64,000 bases of DNA from Nymphaea colorata. Lineage: Eukaryota > Streptophyta > Magnoliopsida > Nymphaeales > Nymphaeaceae. The notes beneath the pieces were generated by a model. That model made no database searches. It had not been told where the DNA came from and saw only the letters and a program-made list of their open reading frames with translations. Positions within the stretch are counted from its first letter, which is position 1. Every line of letters starts with the position of its first letter. The stretch covers positions 14,982,854-15,046,853 of the forward strand of contig NC_045147.1 in NCBI RefSeq assembly GCF_008831285.2. The letters run 5' to 3'. The position numbers and the translations under genes are program-made. Positions 48,824-62,702 of the stretch are shown in pieces.

Positions 48824-51800
48824 ATGGCTTCTTACCCCCTGCTCACGTTTTTCCTGCCTTTTCTCTTCCTTTTCATTGCTCGCCTGTTCAATGTTTCTGA
48901 TGCTCAACTCCTCTTTCAGGTGAAGTCATGAAGCTGTAGGAGAGAGCTCCAATGAGTTTAGAGTCATGCCTACATTGCTGGCGTAATGAAACCTTAATTT
49001 AATTTGTAACCTGGCACATAAGCACTATTAAGCCTTGATGCCTCTTTCTTTATTTCTTTTTGGCAGGACTAGTATTAGAAGATGCGGATATGTTTAATCA
49101 ATGCTTTAATGGGAGTGAGTTACATGCCGCAGTTAGGTGCACGCAACCCATATACGCCATAAACACGGAGGGGACATTTTTGTATTTAAAAAAAATGTTC
49201 TTCCTTGTCTTTTTACTCTTTTTCTTTTCATTTTTATTCTTACAAAAAAGTTTTCTTTTTTTGAGGGTATTTTCTTCATCATAAATACACTGGTTCATGA
49301 AAATTTGGTGCCCTGCCTTGCTAGATTAGTGTGGCCCTAATGCTAAGCAAGGGGAAGATATCATGAGGACTCTGAAATCCCTTCTTTTTTTTTTCCTTGA
49401 CGTCAGGGTTGAGGGTCGACATGAATCATTTACTGGACTTTCACCAGTTCACCGGTTTCATCAGCTAGATTATGCCCATAAGGCAATATATATATATGTG
49501 TGTGTAGGATTTTCTATTTGTTAAGATATATGTTTTTGTATTAATTGATACCCTTCCAATTTGCCCTTAAAAGGGGTTCCTTTTTCTCTTTTTCCTTTCA
49601 ATTCTCTTTTTTTTGGCTTCTAGTCTTCACCTGAACCTTTTCTGTTGTCAAAGGATGCTGCATGTTCGCATAGAACACTATTCATGTGCTCGACCCCTCA
49701 CAAAGCACCACGTCATCTCTCAAAAAGAATGATTTTATAGGCTTTTTGATTTTGTCCTTATAAATGGTGCATTTTTTGTGTTTCTACATTCCCGAAATTC
49801 GGTGCTTGTGACGTGAACAGCATCTACGCCGGATTTTGCAGAGAGAGTCGATTGGGTTAATAATTTCCAGCGACAATTTGCATCTAATTTTTGACTGCGT
49901 ATAAATGTTCTAGAATTGTGAGTTAGGATGTTCGTCTTCGGTAGAAATGGAACCATGCACTTGAATTAATTGTTTTCAATGTCAAAGTCACGCCTGGAGG
50001 AGGAGAAGTTCAAAGAAATGCATACTGATGCAAGCTGCATGCTGAATTATACTGATAATATGAACTGATATTTTACAAGTCGATATTTGTAACATCATAT
50101 GTCTCGATATAAAGATGTACAGAGAATGATCAGTACAAGTTCACACGCTTTTGATCTGCAGGGGTTCAACTGGGAATCATCAAAGAACCCACAAGGATGG
50201 TATCGAGTTCTCAAGAACTTGGTGCCACAGATAGCAGAAGCGGGCGTCACTCACGTATGGCTTCCTCCACCCTCGCAGTCTGTTTCTCCTGAAGGTAACC
50301 CAAATTCACCTACCATTGTTTTATTCTCTCATTTTCATGGTCCGCAAAACTACTGCATAGTTGCTTCTACAATTTGAGGCCAATTTTGCTTCTTTAGAGG
50401 GGACCAACTTTAGAGATTGAATTATCACAGGCCATCAGTCTTCAAATTACCAGAATTCAACCTGCAGAAGCAAAATACTTTTACAGGCATCAAAACAAAC
50501 GGCTATATGCATGTATACATCCTTAATTTTTCACACAAACAGTGTCTGCCTTCCACTTTCTCATATTTTTTTACAGCTCAAGCCTCAATTCTATCGCATG
50601 CATTAATTAACCTTGTAGAATTCCTCCCATAATTATAAGTTCTTTGTTATAAATCATCGACATAGGTTACCTGCCGGGCCGATACTACGATCTTAATGCA
50701 TCAAAATACGGCAACGAAAGGGAATTAACGGACCTCATAAGGACATTCCAGGCATCAAATATCAAATGCATAGCCGACGTCGTGATCAACCATCGGACGG
50801 CGTCTCGGAAGGACAGGCGCGGCGTATGGGCTGTGTTTAGTGGTGGGAAGGGCGACAGAAGCCTCAACTGGGGGCCCTGGGCCATATGCAAGGATGACGT
50901 TGAGTACTCCGACGGCACCGGAAACTACGACACAGGAGATGGCTACGGTCCGGCACCGGACATCGACCACCTGAACCCCAGGGTGCAGAGGGATCTCACT
51001 CAGTGGCTCGTCTGGCTCAAGACCCAAGTGGGGTTCGACGGCTGGCGGCTGGACTTCGCAAAGGGGTATTCGACCGCCATAACCAGAGGCTACATACAAC
51101 GGGCCACGCCGCAGTTCGTGGTGGGTGAGGTGTGGAGCTCGTTGGGCTCCGACCCAATTCAAGGCCCCGAAGCTCACCGGAGGGAGCTGGACAACTGGGT
51201 GAAAGAAGCCGGCGGAGTGGCCACTGCATTTGATTTTACCACCAAAGGAGTGCTGCAGTCTGCTGTGACGGATGAGCTATGGCGGTTGAAGGACCCACAG
51301 GGAAGGCCCGCCGGTCTGATCGGAATCTCGCCAGAGAAGGCTGTGACGTTCATAGACAACCACGATACAGGATCCACACAGAAAAACTGGCCTTTCCCGC
51401 CGGACAAAGTCATGCAAGGATACGCCTACATTCTCACACATCCTGGAATCCCTTCAATTGTGAGTACTATATTCACTTCTCTTTGACCGCAACCTCCTTA
51501 ATGTTTTCTTTTCACCAAAATCAGCATGACGATCCACAGTTGCATATCGTATATGCTCCAAGCAAAAATCTTGTCAGTAGTCAAGAAAGTCTTGGTCGAG
51601 TAAAACACAACAAAATTTATGGGTCTCGAAAAATCATGTGAACTAAAAAGTTTTGCATTTATGAACATGTAGAAACAAGAAGATGCTTCAGGTCGTGCAC
51701 ACCTTTTGAAACATATAATGCTTTTGTCTATACCATACCACCCTTTGTAAATTTTGCAGTAATTATGAGTCCTAACTTTTTGAACAATAAACTAATATTT

Positions 51801-52342
51801 GTAAATTGTACACAACCAAAGGATGTCCAGACCCTTTCAACTATATACTAGCATTTGTAAATTGTACACAACTAAGATAGTTTGGCAACAAGAACACTAT
51901 GTTCCTGTTCCATGAATTCACCCTTGGGGTGTAACACTAAAACAAGTATTCCATAAACTTACTCTAATGATTGAAATAGATTAATGAAACACCTACATAG
52001 TATTCCTTTTGCCAAACGATTTGCAAAGCAAAAAAGAAATAATGGATGACAGGTAAAAGATGTCTCGCTAACTGGCATATGCTTATACAGTTCTATGATC
52101 ATTACTTTGACTGGGGTTTGGCTAAAGAGATAAAGATGCTAAGCGGGATCAGAGCGAGGAACGAGATCAAGCCTCAGAGCTCGGTTGAGATACTTGCTGC
52201 AGAAAGAGATATCTATGTTGCTAAGATTGATGGGAAGGTCATCACAAAAATAGGGTCAAGGTATGATGTTGGTGGTCTGGTGCCTCCAGGGTTCTGCTTG
52301 GCTACTTCTGGGAAGGATTATGCCGTATGGGAGAAAATATAG
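48824..52342 (+). CDS. Secreted alpha-amylase (GH13), gene 1
   Basis: Endo-hydrolase of alpha-1,4 links in starch. Exons 48824-48919, 50162-50294, 50666-51459 and 52091-52342 give 424 residues, close to the usual plant length of about 430. Exon 1 encodes a hydrophobic signal peptide (about 26 residues) ending before AQLLFQ. The TIM-barrel motifs are intact: DVVINH (residue 114 on), GWRLDFAKG with nucleophile Asp206, VVGEVW with acid/base Glu231, and FIDNHD with Asp310. The C-terminal sheet ends GYAVWEK-like (DYAVWEKI). After EVW the loop reads [14 protein letters not shown], several residues shorter than the GGDGKP-type loop of cereal amylases. Intron 1 is 1.2 kb. An AATAAA lies at 52493-52498. 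Secretion is predicted from the leader; regulation is unknown. Confidence 0.95.
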
Positions 52343-53969
52343 GCAAAAGAGATTTGCTACTTACGTGTTTGGAGGTTTCCATTTCTGTTCATGCAAGTGA
52401 GGAGACACTTCGTTCACTCATTCATGTAGTTGTGTTTTTTATGAACTACTGTCAGCATCATTTGAAAGATTGGATGAGTGAGTTAGTAAATAAATAAAAG
52501 AATGTTAGACTCAAACTTTGCAATGAATGTATCTACAAGCATTAATCCTCCAAAACGGAGGACTTTGGAGATTCAAAGAGTTGGCCTAGTGGCAGCGACC
52601 ACAGCTGTTTGGCGGCAGTTAAGCTTCTGTTCTCATAAGCGTCAAACTCATTATACCAGACAAATTAAGGCGTATTTTTTAAGATAAGGAACATACACAT
52701 GGGTTTGACTACCATGTGTATAAAACGCACGCGCACACACACATATTCATAAATGATGAATTGGCGTGGTTTTGCTAATTAGCAAGTCAAAATTTCGACA
52801 CTGAGATCAAGGTAAAAGGTCTGACCTAAAATTAGAGGAGCATTTAAGAGTAAAGTTCATGGATTCCAAACGCCCATGAGGATCATAGGACTAATCAAAC
52901 CATGAGAATCTCAGGACTAATCAAATCAGAAGTAATTAATTCCCCCTAAGTGCCTTAAAATGAGTCGATAGTAGGACACTGCATCCTTCAAAACCCCTCT
53001 TCACTCTCTCTCTCTCTCTCTCTTCCTAAGAAGAGAAAAAGAAGCACAGACTTCTGCATCTCTACTTGCACATTGTGAAAAACTGGCCTGCTACTTATAC
53101 GTATGGGATGCAAATTTAAGTCAAGCTCACTATGAGGAAATGAGTCCTTAGCAGACCAAACTACTAATTGAAGATCATTATAAACATTAACTTTAGCCAT
53201 ATGGTAGGGCGCCAAAGCATAAAACAAACCCCATCAACCACCGTTTCTTCTTCTTATGACTTCCGCCTTTAAACGTTGAATTTCTCCTGATCACAACCTA
53301 TGGAATTTGACAACCTAATAACAAAAAAGTGTAAGCAAATTAATTTCCTGCCTGATCTATGGACCAATTTGAAATCGAGAACGTTCATTTTACCTTCATG
53401 ATCAACTTCACGTGAATCCGCTTTTATGATATTCAAACAACAAAGGTGTTTTCATCTACACTACTATCAACAAGAAAGTGAAATAAATCAATATTTTAAT
53501 ATAAACATATAACTAAAACAAATCAGGTTCTAATATAATACAAAACGTATGTCCTGATCCGTGCCCTTTTCAATAACAAAAGCTGATATAGATTGTTAAT
53601 GATTACTTTACTTCAACAATCGGCACTTCAAAATCTAGTCAAATTGGAAATTGTACATATAGTTTGACCGTGTACCCATTCCGATGGCGTCAAACTTTTC
53701 CGATTGTTAATTTCCCTGGTTTCAGCAAACAGGTGGTGCGTGGGAAGCGTGTTCAGTAATCGTTAACTTTCCTGGTTTCAGCAGCTTCCAGCATGAGAAC
53801 GGAGGCCTTTTCCGTTATAAGAAAAGTTTGAATGACAAGAGGAGGCCAAATTAAATTAATAAATGTTGAAGTTGGATACATACATGATTAAGGCCCTGCC
53901 ATCCAAGCATGGCCGACCCCATGACCAAAATGCCATTGAGCTTATAAAAGGAGCCACTCCATATGAAGA

Positions 53970-54196
53970 AAGATGAAAAATATGCCTTTTTGCAAAATCT
54001 TAAATTTTTAAACATTTTGAGAAATCATAAAAATTAGAGAAAAATAAAGTACACGAGAAACTAACAAGACATCAAAAGTAAGTAGATAAACAATAAATAG
54101 AAAATAGAAACAAGTAGTTTGACATTAACAAAAAAGTAGAAAAAATGCCTACAATGAAAAAAATTTTGAAAAACGAGTTTTTTCCGTTTGTTTTTT

Positions 54197-54253
<57 letters not shown>

Positions 54254-54337
54254 GCCTTTTTACTCATCTTGTCGGCTGACTTATTTTTCATATTTTTAAC
54301 TCAATTAAAAAAAAACACGAATTTCATGACTATGATT
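53970..54337 (+). mobile_element. AT-rich MITE family, copy 5, with (AT)n expansion
   Basis: Shares with the other copies the ACGAGAAACTAACAAGACATC, AAAATAGAAA(C)AAG(C/T)AGTTTG and CATGACTATG blocks. An (AT)n run of about 53 bases (54199-54251) sits in its middle. The left end is not sharply defined. Confidence 0.65.
54199..54251. repeat. (AT)n microsatellite
   Basis: Uninterrupted AT dinucleotide tract inside a MITE copy. Confidence 0.95.
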
Positions 54338-55972
54338 TAAAGTGCCACTTACTCTACTTGAGGAGAGCTGTTTGACAGCTGTAACAATTATATACTTTTT
54401 CATGAATCTAACTAGTGGACAAACTGGTCTACGTTAACTTTAGCTATTTTTTTTTTCTTTTGTTGAGGGAGTACTTTTTATTTTGTTTAAATGTATTTCC
54501 TTCTTTGTTGAGAAAGAAATTATTTTGCTTTTTTATTTGGTCTTTACACGAGCTTTCCTTTTTTTTTTCTTTTTCATTTGCAGAAGGATGATATAAATTT
54601 ACTACGATCATTTTTTTTAGAAAAAAATACATAATAAAATTTAACCATTTTCTGATTTGAGGCCATGTTACAAGTTTTTTTAAAGTAAAATTAAGTGTGT
54701 TTAGTACACATTGTAAAAATTAAGAGAAACTTTTTTTCTAACAGTTAAAAATTATTGTTTTATGGTTCTCCTCAATAAAAATTTAGTTGAGCATTCTTTA
54801 ACCGTCACCACGAAACATAGCAAGAAGAAGCAATAGCAAGAAGAAGCAAGAGGCAATCCTGCATGGCATCTCTAAACTAATCCACGGTCACTACTGAAGC
54901 AAAGCATGAAACAACCAAGAAATGAGCACAAAGCTCCTTACACGACGGAGAATGAAGCATTTCATAATGATGAAAACACAACATAAACCAAAACAGCAAC
55001 AACTTTAATCGGTAGAAAAATAAAAGCTCCAAACAATTGAACGCGACAATGAAAAAAATACAAATATGAACCCATCGAGACGTCAACTAAAATCCGCAAT
55101 GAAAAAGGGGCTAAAAGAAATCCCAAATCAATAATCAATTAAGTCCCCAAATCAAGAACCGAAATGGGCAGATGCAAAGAACCAAAGAAGAAGAAGGGGA
55201 CGTGGGCGAAGGCGGCTACATGGGGACGAGATGTGAAGTTGGTTGCTTGGCGTCGAGGATTTCTTCAAAAGGAATCGACGGTGAAGGCGGAAGGGATGGG
55301 AAGGCAGCTGCTTGGCGACGAGAAACACCATGAGAGAGGAAGATAGAGAGACGGGGTGGGGAAGAAATAGGGTCAGATACAGAGATAGAGAATGAGATGA
55401 CGTTGCGGAAGCAGGAAAACGTTGCCAATGGAGCCGGAAAACGTCCAGTTGTCGTTGTCAACTTCCGGGAACCCTGTGGCTGGAGCAAGGCAGCGGTGAG
55501 GCATTTATCATCTGAGGTAGAGACGAAATGAGTAGATGCAAACCCCTGAATCATAGACGATGACGGTGAAAGTTCATCCGGAGGTCGGACTTTTGAGCGG
55601 GTGAACTTTCACCACCCTATTGTTTGGTAGGTCGTGAGTACAGCGAAGTAAATTTCACCTCACCGTATAGTTTTTCCCCTCCCCTCTCGTTTTATCTCAG
55701 CTACCCATTCAATATGATTTGCTTATGTTTCTGGGCCACAATAAGTGGTTGAAACCTTATCTGGCTATAAATATACATAAGGCCCGTCCTCGTGTGCGTT
55801 ACTTTAGTCATCAGACACTTTGAGCATATACAGAAGATGGATTCAACGTGGAACGATTCTTCTTATTCATTTTGACTTATCCTTGACCCCTCTCAGGAAA
55901 CTTTTGGTGCTTTGGTTTTTTTCTTTTTTAATCTCTTATGATACCTTGGCATTAACTCAGTTCGTTTCACAT

Positions 55973-55980
55973 TATAAATA
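55973..55980 (+). promoter_or_regulatory. Amylase 2 TATA box
   Basis: TATAAATA, 65 bp before the ATG. GGCATTAACTC lies about 25 bp upstream, a partial version of the GCATTAAATTC motif of genes 1 and 3. A second TATA-like site occurs near 55764. Confidence 0.6.
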
Positions 55981-56044
55981 CCCCTTTGTAGAGACCTAAT
56001 GCAGGGCAGCCCATCCCATTCAACAGCTTTCCTTTTCTTTTCCC

Positions 56045-59000
56045 ATGGCTCCCCTAAACAAGCGATTCTTCTGTTCACTTCTTTCTCTTTCGATCTTAAT
56101 ATCCTTGCAGTCTTCCTATGCGCAGCTTCTCTTTCAGGTATAGAGATGTTGCAGAAAGGAGCGGCGCTCAGATTCATCTTTGGTTACCTTGTTTTTGGCT
56201 TTTCGTGTATATAATGACTTACTGGCTGATGACTCTTTTTATGATGGTGTCTACATATTCTACGGCTTTTCTTTCTTACCAATAAGTTTTTACGTATCAA
56301 TTTGAGTAGTAGACTTCGCCACCCACTTGAAGGCATTCCATGTAAGCAAAATCATAGATGCCTTAAGTTTTGACATGGTCTACGCCCTCGCCGGTCAATG
56401 GGTTTTTCATTATGACTATCACCGAGAGCTCGTGACATATTTTACACGCCGTCCTAGACGAGATCAAGTTGAGTGCACTGGGTGGAGCATGAAACAGAGT
56501 ATGATAGTCATTTTCAAAAAAATGTCATTTTTGGACTTTAACTTTTTCACCATCTTTTTTTGTCTTGTAAGAGGCTCTCCTTTCTACATGCTAAAATGTA
56601 TTTTGGTCATTACATACTTTCATGCGAATTTTTTTTTTTTTTTTATGTACAAAGATGTGCACACAAGTTTCAATCTAAGCAGTGGGGGGAGATAGGTGGG
56701 TGGGGCATGGGCGGTTTATGCCCCCACAGAGCCTATTATCTAAAAGCATAACTTGGTTGAACCTGATAGACCTAGGTCGGTCTAATTATACAAGACTCTC
56801 AGGTCACTATTTCATGAGACTCGGGTCACTGTCACACAACCAATTAAAATTTTATTAACTATATATTAACGTCTCATAGACTTTTTTTTTTTTAAACTTG
56901 ACCCCTGGATCTATTTGGTGTTCCCATTCGTTGAAAAAGCAAAAAGTAGCTAATGGGGTATACGTCCTCTATCCATTTAATTCTCTCCCTGCGAATACAT
57001 ATGGGAAAGGACAGGAACTTTGATCAGTCGATGTGTTAAAACAAGTAATTTATCTCTTTGCTTAGTGAAACCATCCATAAATAATCATATGAAATGAACC
57101 TTCACAAGTTTTGTCACCAATGAAGGCCACCATATCACAGCATCGTCGGGCTAAATTCCATGGTCCTCTCTTTTGAATTTAATTTTTCTCCCTTCCTTTC
57201 CGTTGACGAGTTAGTAGGACTAATCCGTCCATGTTGAAACCTTCTTTATTTTAGTTTAGGAAAGTAACCACGTGTTATGTCTGATGGAAGAAAATGCTGA
57301 GCACCACTGACTAATTGTATGTAGATTCTTTCTGAGATTATTCCGTAATAGTTCCACACCTTATTAATTTACTTTAAGCTCATCCTTCGTGTTTTATGCT
57401 TTCTGAATTCGTGTTCTTCAAACATAATGTATCCGTCCTTCCATCTTTTACCTTAATGGATTGCCTAAAATTCAAATTTTAATTATTATGGGTTTGTGGG
57501 TAGAGAAATTAAAATCTGTTCACCCTGTACTGCACTTTAACTTTGTTCCCTGCCCTGCATGCATCTTGTGTATCCATATTTGCATGTGCTTTTCATAATT
57601 CTGTCGTGCAATATCAAACGGAGTCCAGGAGTTTTGACAGAAACACCATGCATATAGATTTTATACTTAATTTGTTCTCCAGTATTTGCATGAAACTCAT
57701 ATCTCAAACCGTGCATGAAATTTGATTAGTTCATTTGTTCTCCACATATCCGTGTTGTTGGTTCAGACCTTCAACTGGGAATCGTCTAAGAACAGCCAAG
57801 GGTGGTACAATGTCGTGAAGAAGTTGGTGCCTCAGATAGCGGAGGCTGGGGTCACTCATGTCTGGCTCCCTCCACCCTCGCAGTCGGTTTCTCCTGAAGG
57901 TAGCCATTCCTGTTCTTGATCTCAGTCGCTCACCTTCATTTGTTTAAATAGCGTATCTGTTCATGATCTTTACGTTCTTTGTGATCTCTAAATCTTTTCT
58001 AAGATGAAACAGATCCTTCTTTTCACTAGAAAGCGTTCGCCTTATTATCTATAAGTTTACCATCCTTTTAAGTAAGATCTTTGAGATAATGAAGCTCTTC
58101 TTCGATTGTAAAGCTGCTATCTTAGCTTGACTTGAAACATAAAAATGGTAAATCAACTAACTATGTTTTGAAACGAAAAGAGAACAGTTACAAAAATCAA
58201 GCAATGACAAGTTGTTTTTTAAGTTATGCAGGCTACCTGCCTGGAAGGTTATACGACCTGAATGCCTCAAAATACGGGTCGGAGTCCGAACTAAGAGAAC
58301 TGATAAGCGAGTTCCATGCATCGAACATCAAGTGCCTTGCGGATGTGGTGATGAACCACCGGACGGCAGCCAAGAAGGACGGGCGAGGGATTTGGTGCAT
58401 CTTCGATGGAGGGAAGGGCGACGGCAGCCTCGATTGGGGTCCCTGGTCCATCTGCAAGGACGACAGAGAGTATTCCGACGGTTCCGGCAACAATGACAGC
58501 GGAGACGGCTACCCTCCGGCACCGGACTTGGACCACCTTAACCATCGAGTGCAGGCCGAGATGACGGAGTGGCTCAACTGGCTCAAGACAGACATCGGCT
58601 TCGACGGCTGGCGTCTCGACTTTGCCAGAGGCTACTCACCGGACGTGACCAGGGGCTACATTGAGCGCGGGGAGCCCCAGTTCGTGGTGGGCGAGGTCTG
58701 GACCTCGTTGGGCCAGGACCCTGTTCAGGGCCCAGAGCAACACCGGCAAGAGCTCGACAGGTGGGTGAACGGCGCCGGCGGGGTCGCGACGGCGTTTGAC
58801 TTCACCACCAAAGGGGTGCTGCAGATTGCTGTCAACAATGAGCTGTGGAGGTTGAAGGATCCTCAGGGAAGGCCCTCCGGGCTGATCGGAATAGCACCGC
58901 AGAAGGCTGTGACGTTTATAGACAACCATGACACAGGATCCACTCAGAAAAGTTGGCCCTTCCCGTCGGACAAGGTTATGCAGGGATATGCTTACATTCT

Positions 59001-59701
59001 CACACATCCTGGGATACCATCCATTGTGAGTATGATATAGTTCAAATTCGTTTACTCGAATTTAGTAACGAAATTTGGATTCCATCAATGACCAACTTGG
59101 TTAAATATATATATATATAATATGCACTTTCATACCAAACATGACTCTGAGCTCCATGTTCGGTTAAGTCCAACCAAGATCTAACCAGATTACATATAAA
59201 GACAGATCTTATGGTAATTGGTTCTGTATTCGAAGCTCAACTCTGAGATCGGTCAAATTTTGGGGTTTCTTTGGACTTAAAATAAAGAACGGGGCACCTA
59301 ATTGCTGATAATGCAGTAGCCAATATCTAATTAGTTGCCATCAGATGTCGGACCTGATAGTTGAATGTCATTTGTGCAAGGTTTCTTGTGTGAATAATCA
59401 TTAAACTGGGAAATCTTCATTTTGCTCTTAATTTGGGCTTTTGCAGTTTTATGATCACTACTTTGACTGGGGGATGGCGGAAGAGATCAAGAGGCTGACG
59501 AAGATCAGGGCTGAGAACGGGATTGAGCCGGGAAGCTCATGTGAGATACTGGCTGCCGATGCAGATCTTTATGTAGCTAAGATTGAAGGGAAGGTCATCA
59601 CAAAGATCGGGTCGAGGTACAACATGGGGGGCTTGATACCACCTGGGTTCCAGTTGGCCGCTTCTGGCAATGGTTATGCCGTCTGGCAGATGAACCGTTA
59701 A
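56045..59701 (+). CDS. Secreted alpha-amylase (GH13), gene 2
   Basis: Tandem paralogue of gene 1. Exons 56045-56137, 57767-57899, 58232-59025 and 59447-59701 encode 424 residues; exons 2 and 3 have exactly the same length as in gene 1. The signal peptide ends near SSYAQLLFQ. Exon 2 starts TFNWES where the others have GFNWES. Catalytic residues are Asp205 (GWRLDFARG), Glu230 (VVGEVW) and Asp309 (FIDNHD). The loop after EVW is [14 protein letters not shown], again shorter than in cereal enzymes. The C-terminus is GYAVWQMNR. Intron 1 is 1.6 kb and AT-rich. All features indicate a working enzyme. Confidence 0.95.
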
Positions 59702-59709
59702 CTAGGCAG

Positions 59710-62690
59710 ACTGCCTCCAAGTCCCGCACCCATTGCGTCATTTGCGAGGAGACTTTTCTTTTTTTGCTTTTCCAGCGTCCTTCTTAGTTTCGAGGCAGGA
59801 TTTTCTTCATTTACTGCATCTCTGTAGTGCGGTCACCCTATACACTCGATCGTTAAATGCTTTTCTATGTTCGAAAATGGTCATCAGGATAACATTTGTA
59901 GGGATGTAAGTGCAGTCAGAATCAGTTCAATTAAGGAATTACATCTCCAAATATGGCTACAGATACATCTTCATTAGGTCTGGATTTCGGTTTAGAATTA
60001 GGAGTTAGTACTTGAAAGCTCATGAACCATTTATGCGTGCAACTTTAACGTATAATTAATAGGCTATGGGCTTCATATATATACGGTGTCGAGTCACTCA
60101 AATTTACTGACAACAGTGCAGCCTCCCTGCATCTTCTCACCAAATGAATACTCCTAGTTCGAACACTGAAATTTTAATTTGAAGAACCCTGTGCTTTACA
60201 CCGTTACGTACAGGGAAGGGTAGTACACGTCAGATGATATATCTTGAGGGGCGCCATTTAAAACACTTCCTCATTTGAAACACTGTCTCACGAGATATTT
60301 GGCATCCCTTGTATATTAAAAGCTCTGAAATTGGTCTCCCTGTATCACTTCTTTCGTCCAATACAACTGAAATACACTCATGAAACGTTCAGTCTGACTT
60401 CTCTCCCTCTCTTTCTTTCCATTATATGCACAACTTTGTCAGTCGATGTCCAAAATATTAAAAAACATGCAACTTCATGATTGCTGGTTCAGAATTATGA
60501 CCTTGGTCTATTCAATATTCGATCTCCAAACAAGCACAAAATGTTTGGATGTTCATGGTGCACATAACCACCTTTCTGAAAAAGCTCCCTATTTTTTTTT
60601 TTTAGAGAAAGACAAAAAATGCAACCCACAATGCCGCATGGGCGGCTTAATGAGTTGACAACTGGTTTCATCCACTCGAACTTGGAAGTATGTTTGGGTG
60701 CAAGTGCTGGTGGCTTAGAGGCACATGTCATGCTGGGGCCGAATTCATTGACGGTGAGTTGCAACAGATATCAGTCGAAAGAGAGAAAGGGGTGGAGTAC
60801 TTTAGAGATTTTTTTAAGAAAAAATGCCTGTCTAGATTTTTTAACTTTTTCATTACCCTTTTTTTTTTGTCTTTTTTGGAGGATCTCCTTTTTATTAATG
60901 GGGGTTATTTTTATGAACTGGAGGTAATCTATTTCTGATCATTGTATCTGCTGATAAATGACTTTTTGTCTATCCGTCCGCTGGTGCATATATCCATCTT
61001 CCAAATATCTGACCACGAAGGTTCAAGACGCCTCAACCATAATTTGTCCACAACATTTAATTTTTCTGGGAGTTTTCGGCAAGTCATAAGGCCATTATCA
61101 ATTTAGCCTGTATGCCGCCGCCATGAATGGTACCTGCCCCAGCTTCTCTGCCGACCTTATGTTATCTTGGTTTCCACGTTTCTCTTCCTGTGTCTAGCCG
61201 GACGTAGTCGGCATACGTAGCCGGAATATCTTGGATAAGCTTCACGCGCACGCACTTGGATAGGGCGAGGGAGTTGTCGGCAGCTCAGCATTAACACTTT
61301 CCGTGGAACAACTAATGCAAGCGTTTCTAGAGTTATTTCGCCTTACCATTGAAGAATGCTGGGTACAGAACGTTGAATTAGAAACGTACAAATGCTATAT
61401 TCTACGGGTCTTGTATCCAACGTTTACATTCATTTCAATGGATCAAATATATACACTATAACCCAAGGTCGAACGAACTGAAATTTCGCTCCTGCTTCGT
61501 AGTTGTCCATAAAAATGCGCCTCCCTGTTAACAAGTTTTAAAAATTTAGATCTGCTTTTCATAATATATGTGGCAGACAGATTGCAAAGTGTTAGTCTTA
61601 TGCAGTCATCCATTTTAACGAACAGCATGCATCTGATCTTTCCTAAATTCACATTTATGAGTCATATAACTTATCTTCAGTATGCTTTTCCCTTAAGTGG
61701 ACTGTAATATATAAACTCCGAAAAGAGGTGCATAATTAGAATCCAAAAGGTATAAAAGAAGCAGAGCATATATATATAATCATAAGTGTTACAGCTGAAG
61801 TCCAGGCTTATCTGAAATTAGATGATACAGAGTGAATGCAACAAGTTGCAGACGGGCGTGGTAAACGATCAGTGTGTATCTAGTGCACCTGTTTCTCAGC
61901 CACGCATGGGGGGTGTCATCTGGCAGCAGCTACTGCACCGCTACCGACTACTCTACCCAACGTGGCTGTTGTAGTCGACGTTGTGGATAACGGTAGTTGA
62001 AAAAGGGAAAACAAAGATCGAAAGGTTCTAGCCAAGCATCTTATCCACAGACTCGAAGAACTGCCAGCAGCGAAAAGTGGCGGCCATTCTCCTGATCCAA
62101 GAAATTAAACCTTTTCATGATAGTCGGTTTATTTTTTCGACTGCCATTAGTTTGAGAACTTCAATGTGTGCAGCCAGATGAGAGCAGATAACCAAGAAAC
62201 TCCCCAGCTAAACAGTGAGCACTAGTCGGCTCCAAACAGATCCTGAATTCAATGATAAACACGTTATCACACAAAGAAGCCGGACCAAGATTTTCAATAA
62301 ATGAAAGACTGAGGTATGCTTTCAGCCAAGTCAATGGCCTATACTCAAAATATGGATCCATAGAATGTGGGTTCCAATGAGACCCACAAAATTAAAGAAA
62401 ACAAGGATGCTGCTTCGAGAGGATTACATATAACGGGAAAACAGATTGTATGCGTAATACATACGTTCGTCCCGTGGGAACCTTGACTCAGAATTTTTGG
62501 CTTTGTATGATCAAAAGCGTCACTCGGTTCGCTCAGCTAGGGTAAAGCGACCGCCAACAAACTCAGGCCATGAGCTCGCGAATTTTGAGTCTTCCTACAG
62601 GCTTGACTGGGACGTTGGTTATCCTTATGAGCAACCGACTTGGCTCTTTCTACCTTATCTGCATTGTCGTGTATGCCCGCTAGCATTAAA
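59710..62690. other. Spacer between amylase genes 2 and 3
   Basis: No supported gene. The segment 60800-60900 resembles 56510-56600 in intron 1 of gene 2 (AACTTTTTCA..., TTTTTGTCTT, GGCTCTCCTTT/GGATCTCCTTT), so the two share a repeat. The rest is unremarkable. Confidence 0.6.
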
Positions 62691-62702
62691 TTCTCTTCTG
62701 CT

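Larger units (their letters stand above)
52350..55960. other. Spacer between amylase genes 1 and 2
   Basis: No supported gene. It contains a CT run (53005-53022), a spaced 22-bp direct repeat (53706 and 53762), a MITE copy carrying a long (AT)n tract, and a GC-richer stretch at 55150-55560 with unrecognised frames. Confidence 0.6.

Noticed and set aside
50685-51413. Antisense open frames over amylase exon 3 (also 58233-59007 and 63559-63844)
   Set aside because: They recur at the same place in each paralogue because of GC-rich codon usage; they are shadows of the amylase exon.
52570-52640. tRNA-like box A (TGGCCTAGTGG), considered as a SINE head
   Set aside because: No box B at the expected distance and no A-rich tail or target duplication.
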